Positions 59,654-64,000 of a stretch of 64,000 bases of DNA are shown one piece after another. The translations under genes and the position numbers were made by a program. Origin of the DNA: Leptoclinus maculatus (lineage: Eukaryota; Chordata; Actinopteri; Perciformes; Stichaeidae); contig JAVDOI010000011.1 of assembly GCA_032191485.1 (NCBI GenBank), forward strand, positions 1,769,438 to 1,833,437, read 5' to 3'. The notes beneath the pieces are model-generated. The model saw only the letters and a program-made list of their open reading frames with translations. It was not told the DNA's origin and made no database searches. How positions within the stretch are numbered: the first letter of the stretch is position 1; each line of letters opens with the position of its first letter.

Positions 59654-61020
59654 TCTTCTGCTTCCAACTAGTTAGAACATCTCAAATGTGCACGAACACG
59701 AGACCCTCACGGATGCGTCCAGCATCAATCATTCGTTAGACTGGTGCTGAAATGATTCGTCAATAAATACAAGAAAATCAATTATTGGTTAAAGTCATTT
59801 CATCTTTTTTCTCTTTTTAAATGATTGCAAATTGACTATTTGAGTTATTACGATTTGTGAAACAAGACGAGCTATTTTAAAGAAGGCCCTTTCTTGCTCT
59901 GGGGAACTCTCACATGTTTCCCTGTTTCTGTTCTATTTCAGTTCAACTATTGTGTTTTTATCTTGAGGCTCTTTGCTGGAATCGAACTGGAGACGTTGCA
60001 GTTATAGTTCGTGTGCTTTAGCCAACAACAATCCCCGACAGATGAATCTGTATGAAACCATTAAGCAGTTTCAGCCGGACTTCAGTGAGTCCCTGAGTTG
60101 ATCTGTCGGAGAGAAACAGCTGACAGCGTTGTTGTCAGCGATCTGAAACATTTCCATCAGTTTGCTCTCGACAGAAAACTTTGTGTGACCAGTTCAGTCA
60201 TTCTCCCAGCAGCCATCGCTCTGAGGTTAAACAAACGCACATGGTAAGCTGTGAGGTCATTGATCGACAGCGGTGGTCAGGTCTTCCAGAGGGAGTTTCC
60301 TCTCTCTGCTCCTCTGTGGCACCGCATGTTTACACCACATGTTGTTGTTGTTGTTGTTGTTGTTGTTGTGAGGGCTGATGTCAGTGCAAGAAGACGGAGG
60401 ATGTTTGCGTCACATGTGATTTTGGATGAGATTTCTTGAGCTACAGTTACATTCTAACGGAAACAAGAAGTTTGCCTCCAATAACAGTTATTATCATTAT
60501 TATCATGACAATAAAATGTCAGAAAAAAGTGACAAAGTGCCCTTTAATTATTTCCTGCAGCCCACGTTCTGTGTTCAGATGTCTTGTTTTATCCGACAAA
60601 CGGTCTAAAAACCAGTTTACCGTCACAAATCACAAAGAAAAGCATCGAATCCTCACATGAGCAGCGCTGGAAACGGTGAATATTTGGCATAGTCGCTTGA
60701 AAAATGAATGAAGCAGCAAATATTGGCTTTAAATTTCTGCTTAGTTTGTGCTTTTCTTCCTGATTTAAATCAAAATAAAAAAAGTGTCTTTGCGCTAGCA
60801 AGAAAGCACATTTTCAACGATACCCAGCCTTACAACATATAGAAACCTACAAACAGAGTGCTGCCACACATCCCTCTAACCCTCTCGTCTCTCTTTTGTC
60901 TCCCTCAGGGACGATGCTTCGGCTAAAGCTACTTTCTTCCAGTATCTGGTCGAGGATCGGTCCGAGTCGGCGTTCTCCTACAGTGAATTCCTGGAGCACA
61001 TTCAGCAGCAAATGTCCTAG
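43245..61020 (+). CDS. sec24b: COPII coat protein Sec24B
   Basis: Cargo-selecting subunit of the COPII inner coat, paired with Sec23 at ER exit sites. Twenty-four exons join in frame to 1,206 aa: 43245-43347, 43959-44627, 44938-45081, 46904-47041, 50757-50840, 50928-51094, 51414-51598, 51691-51793, 52923-53049, 53148-53257, 53611-53723, 53827-53945, 54330-54385, 54506-54712, 55388-55511, 55628-55786, 55874-56047, 56161-56271, 56785-56960, 57643-57780, 57996-58100, 58416-58508, 59097-59200 and 60909-61020. The first ~430 residues are Pro/Gln/Ser-rich and disordered, with an acidic run in exon 4. A zinc finger follows (CRSC...CNLC, about 544-568), then the trunk from about 611, a beta-sandwich near IGFEAVMRIRC (about 857), a helical part and a gelsolin-like part (about 1070-1140). 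The exon 4-5 acidic and SPVPNSYDNLEGGSY motifs favour Sec24B over Sec24A. Confidence 0.95.
43959..44627 (+). other. sec24b: Low-complexity Gln/His/Pro exon of Sec24B (exon 2)
   Basis: This 669-bp exon codes residues 35-257. It contains a HHQQQQHQQQHHL run built on CAG and CAT triplets (about 44101-44141) and many Pro-Ser and Tyr-Pro pairs. It is probably disordered. The CAG run may vary in length between individuals. Confidence 0.9.
44628..44648 (+). repeat. (GT)n that includes the sec24b exon 2 splice donor
   Basis: Exon 2 ends AGCACAG and the intron begins GTGTGTGT, so the donor GT is the first unit of a ten-unit GT repeat. The match to the donor consensus beyond GT is poor. Confidence 0.85.
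46386..46734 (+). mobile_element. piggyBac-like MITE flanked by TTAA (sec24b intron 3)
   Basis: The element starts AGGGACAGTGCACCCCAAAA and ends GGCGTGAACTGTCTCT. These are imperfect inverted repeats, and TTAA stands on both sides (46382-46385 and 46735-46738). A 349-bp body without transposase, terminal inverted repeats and TTAA target duplication together fit a non-autonomous piggyBac-type element. I also recognise the sequence as a high-copy teleost repeat. Confidence 0.85.
47203..47262. repeat. Alternating GT/GC purine-pyrimidine tract
   Basis: About 60 bp of strictly alternating purine and pyrimidine, GT repeats broken by GCGC groups, lies 160 bp into sec24b intron 4. GC-containing alternating tracts are the classical Z-DNA-forming type. 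Confidence 0.9.
49409..49435. repeat. (GA)n microsatellite in sec24b intron 4
   Basis: About 13 GA units preceded by a short CA run. Confidence 0.95.
51933..51988. repeat. (CTC)n tract in sec24b intron 8
   Basis: About 18 CTC units, the second long CTC tract in the window. It lies 140 bp after exon 8 and more than 900 bp from exon 9. Confidence 0.97.
57368..57477 (+). mobile_element. Short TTAA-flanked MITE (sec24b intron 19)
   Basis: TTAA at 57364-57367 precedes AAGGATAGTAGTG, and TGAACTATCCCT precedes TTAA at 57478-57481. The ends are imperfect inverted repeats. The inner sequence (GTAGGTAATACACCGACTAA, GTACCTCATGCAACCCTAC) matches part of a common fish repeat as I recall it. At 110 bp it is internally deleted and differs from the MITE in intron 3. 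Confidence 0.7.
59598..59655. repeat. (AT)n tract in sec24b intron 23
   Basis: TA repeat of roughly 55 bp with one TTT interruption. Confidence 0.95.
59745..59895 (+). repeat. Degenerate R2-type repeat (sec24b intron 23)
   Basis: CTGAAATGATTCGTCAATAAA, AAGTCATTTCATCTTTT and AAACAAGACGAGCTATTTTA follow the order of the 4450-4720 repeat family. Identity is low. Confidence 0.4.
60338..60370. repeat. (GTT)n tract in sec24b intron 23
   Basis: About ten TTG units, not within any exon. Confidence 0.95.
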
Positions 61021-61905
61021 TCGGCTCCCGTCGCACACAGAGAAACTGTGGCCGCTCGAATCCTTCAAACCATTTGGGATTCATGGCCTCGTAGAGAGCA
61101 AACTAGCGTTAGACATGATGGACACCCATCGCTCCTTCAGACCAGTTTTAGCGAGGCGGGTTAGCTCCCGTTCCTCCAAACAGTCTCATTTAACAGATCC
61201 GCCCCCCCCCCCCCCCACCCCCACGCTCATCGGTCAGTCGGGATGTGACCGTCGGAAAGGGGAGGAGGGTGATAGTTGTAGAAAAGAATAAATAAATGAA
61301 TAAATCGCTGCCCCCCCCCCCCCCCCCGTTTAGCTTCTCGTCAAACGCTTCGCTCCTGAGAAAAAAAAAGGGGAAAGTCGAGCCAAGAAGATGCCGCCTC
61401 AACACGTCTTTAGTTCCATTTGTTTCCGTGAGCCTCACATGTAGCTAGTGCTGTCTTTTCTTTTTTTTTTTTTTTTTTAATTTGTATTGTTATTCTTTTA
61501 TAATTTATTCCCCTCCTCGCTCCCTCCGTTCTATTTGTTTTGTGATACACTGGAGAACAGGAACGAGCGTTCCTTCTGTTGTTTTTCCGGCATGAAATAC
61601 GAAACGCATGTCACCGTTTTGTTCGCTGCTAGTCTGAGCGCAGACGACGGCCGTCTGCGTAGCGGGAATATGATTGGACAGTGGTTGGATGTCTGAAACC
61701 CTCCTATTGGCTCCCTCTGCTCTCCTCCGCTGTGTTGTCCAGATCAAACTCCCCGTACTGTCAAAAGCGCTCTACTTTCCATTCTTGTTTTATTTTTTCC
61801 AGGAGCTAACTGAAGTTGCTATCCACTTTGTAACTATTGAAAAAGAATCTTTTATGTGCGATAATTTATGAACCAGCTTATTAAATAAAAAACAAAAACA
61901 GAGAA
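61021..61905 (+). other. sec24b: sec24b 3' UTR with two poly-C tracts
   Basis: The stretch from the TAG to just after the AATAAA at 61884-61889 is the likely 3' UTR. It holds C runs at 61202-61216 and 61311-61327 and a T run near 61462-61478. Poly-C runs in mRNA can bind PCBP/hnRNP K proteins; whether they do here is inference. Confidence 0.6.
61884..61889 (+). terminator. sec24b: sec24b polyadenylation signal
   Basis: AATAAA 864 bp after the stop codon, in an AT-rich setting and followed by a GT-rich stretch. Confidence 0.65.
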
Positions 61906-64000
61906 CTTGTTTCATGTCGTGTTGCCTTCAGTGACATTAGAAAGAACCAGGATTTATTTCACATACGTGAATATGTGTGTGTTTCCACAGTTTCCATCCA
62001 CAAACACACTTTCTGTGGCTTTCTGCCTTTTTATCTTTGAAGGGTTTGCGTCACGATTCTCGTTTACATGTCCGACCAGTTGAAGAAGCAAAACCTGAAG
62101 AAATGTGTCTCACGTGAGAAAAACCTTCACGTGACTTTGTACATCTACAGTAGAATCACTAAAGCTTCGGTCCAAACTGAGTGAGCTGCAATCGCTCCAA
62201 TACATGTATAGACACGGCACTCTTTTCTGTATATTTCAGCAGTCTGAACAACCGTACATCTTGTTGTTCAGTCGGCAAACATTTTAGACTCGAGCTCTAC
62301 GCTGCAGACATTTATCAGATAAGGATATTCTTGATTAACGCTGCAGATAGTTGATATTTGACAGAGTGGGAACGTATCTGAAACACCAGTTCTACCCATT
62401 AGACTAAAGAATGCATTGAGAAACACTGTCGTACGGTTAATTAACTTAATTGGAAAATCGTTCCCGCGCTGTTCCACACTTGTTCTGTGTTTTTCTGTAG
62501 CTCCTCTACAGCAGGAAATAATAAAGCTCCAGTAGTTCTCAGACTTCACAGACCTGCAGAGGACCTCCGTCTGAGCATGGAGTTTGTTTTCTTTAACGGA
62601 GTGGAGCTGCTTCAGAAGGAGCTGTAAAATACTCTGAAGCTAATCGGCTGCAGTAAACACACACACACTGCTCTCTGCTCCAGTTGCAAACAGATCTGGC
62701 TCCCACATGGTCTGACTACTGCTGTTCTCATGGGAACAACTGCACCCTGGCCTTTTGAATATTTCATCCGGTCGTTCTTTCGGTGTAAAAAAAAGTTTAC
62801 ACATTCTCAGTTTTTCATTTTTTGAAAAACAGAAAAACATGGCAGAAAAAAAAAAAGGTCGCATCCAGCTGGAAAAGGGCGTTTTTGAAAAGTCATCTCA
62901 AGCACTTCAAAGCAGCAATGTTTTACATTCCTTTCATGATTTGCAAATCTAAAAATACTCCGGCTTGTGATGCCAGATGTTCGTCACACTCTCTCAGACC
63001 GAAACAAATCGAGCTCACAGGTTTTCAAACCCGTCAGCCGTCAACAACACGTTGAACCAGCACTCCCTCTCGCTCTCACACAACAAACAACAAGTGGGTG
63101 CCGCTCTGCCAGATATATTTAAACTCCAGTGGGGACTGGTCCAACCCTTCACACACCCACTTCCAATGTGTCCAAACACCCTCACCCCCCCCCCCCCTCA
63201 CCCACCTCTTCTAGCTCCCCTTCCTGGTCCAACTTTCCTTCTTGCTACAGACCCTCTTTGATAAAATGAACGATCATGAAGTCACAGTTTCCCCATTATA
63301 TTACATGTATACATTATATTTTACCTCAAGCACTTCACTCGGCTATGAATCCGGTTCGTAATGATCAAAATGACGAGCAGCTAAAAAGAGTGAAAGAGTA
63401 AAAGCCACATTGTTGGAAATTCTCTTTTACATTATTCACTTGTAGTTGTCTCGTAATCCTGCTCACAAACAAACAAACCGAACTGAAAACATGACCTCCT
63501 TGGAAAAGGTAATGAATAAAAACAAAGGTACTAATGTGCCACCGACAGACTGTTTTCATTGTATGTGAAGCACATCAAGAACTGTGATTAAAAGTGTGAA
63601 TGACCTTTCTATTCTAGCATAAAACACAGATCAGGTTCCTGAACTTTGGACACTTTGAGTCAAGAACTATCTGAATATGGCACAACAATAATATGTCTTG
63701 AACAAAGTGTACGAATAGTTGCAAACATCAAAGCTTTCTTGAACTGTGTCAGGAATCCCTAAATCATGCATCAACCAGGACAAAAGAGTTGGAGGGAAAT
63801 CATTTCCATCTGTGCTTTATTTGCATGGAATAAAGTAATAACCAACACACTGCAAACATTAAAATCTAAGTCAGATGAAATATCTTAAATCAAGGCAATA
63901 TGCTTGTTTTTCGTCTGACGAGATATTTCTTCTTTTTTATGTTCCACTTAGCGTTCCACTGGTTTCAAGCGTTTCAGTCCTTAATTATCTTAATAAGGTA
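61906..64000. other. Gene-free stretch at the right edge
   Basis: No exon, RNA gene or clear transposon was recognised. A C12-type run lies near 63185-63196. Short frames on both strands have no domain content. Confidence 0.5.

Overview
This is a vertebrate nuclear window, most likely from a percomorph-type teleost fish. The evidence is compact genes with short GT-AG introns, very dense (CA)n and poly-C tracts, and several interspersed repeats of kinds common in ray-finned fish: Tc1-like, hAT-like and TTAA-ended piggyBac-like elements. Species cannot be fixed from the sequence alone. Gene and family identities rest on reading translated exons against families I know; no search was run.

Layout. 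Positions 1-18.2 kb hold no supportable coding gene. They carry interspersed repeats, including three copies of one ~500 bp family (one inverted), and a 31-bp satellite of exactly 21 units at 14.28-14.93 kb. At 18.2-18.4 kb a GC-rich block with an NRF1-type palindrome and a minus-strand splice donor looks like the first, untranslated exon of a leftward gene. By vertebrate gene order pcgf3 is the best guess. A Tc1-like remnant at 20.8 kb has a 97-bp CA tract inside it.

Genes. Four protein-coding genes could be reconstructed from end to end with reading frame preserved across every junction. They are slc49a3/mfsd7 (22,983-30,096, +, 10 exons, 491 aa), ncbp1 (38,362-32,555, -, 23 exons, about 806 aa), tstd2 (38,792-41,673, +, 9 exons, 458 aa) and sec24b (43,245-61,020, +, 24 exons, 1,206 aa). 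slc49a3 and ncbp1 converge. ncbp1 and tstd2 are head to head with 429 bp between start codons, as in other vertebrates, so they probably share a bidirectional promoter. tstd2 and sec24b run in tandem. From 61.9 kb to the end no gene is visible.

The genes serve unrelated cell functions: an orphan SLC49 membrane transporter, the large subunit of the nuclear mRNA cap-binding complex, a rhodanese-domain protein, and a COPII coat cargo adaptor. No operon-like system, CRISPR array, rRNA or tRNA gene was seen. I found no evidence of an undescribed multi-gene system. The most distinctive features are structural: the exact 21x31-bp satellite with a 62-bp higher-order repeat, the microsatellite inside a Tc1 remnant, two different TTAA-bounded MITEs inside sec24b introns, and dinucleotide repeats placed directly at splice sites or beside a stop codon.
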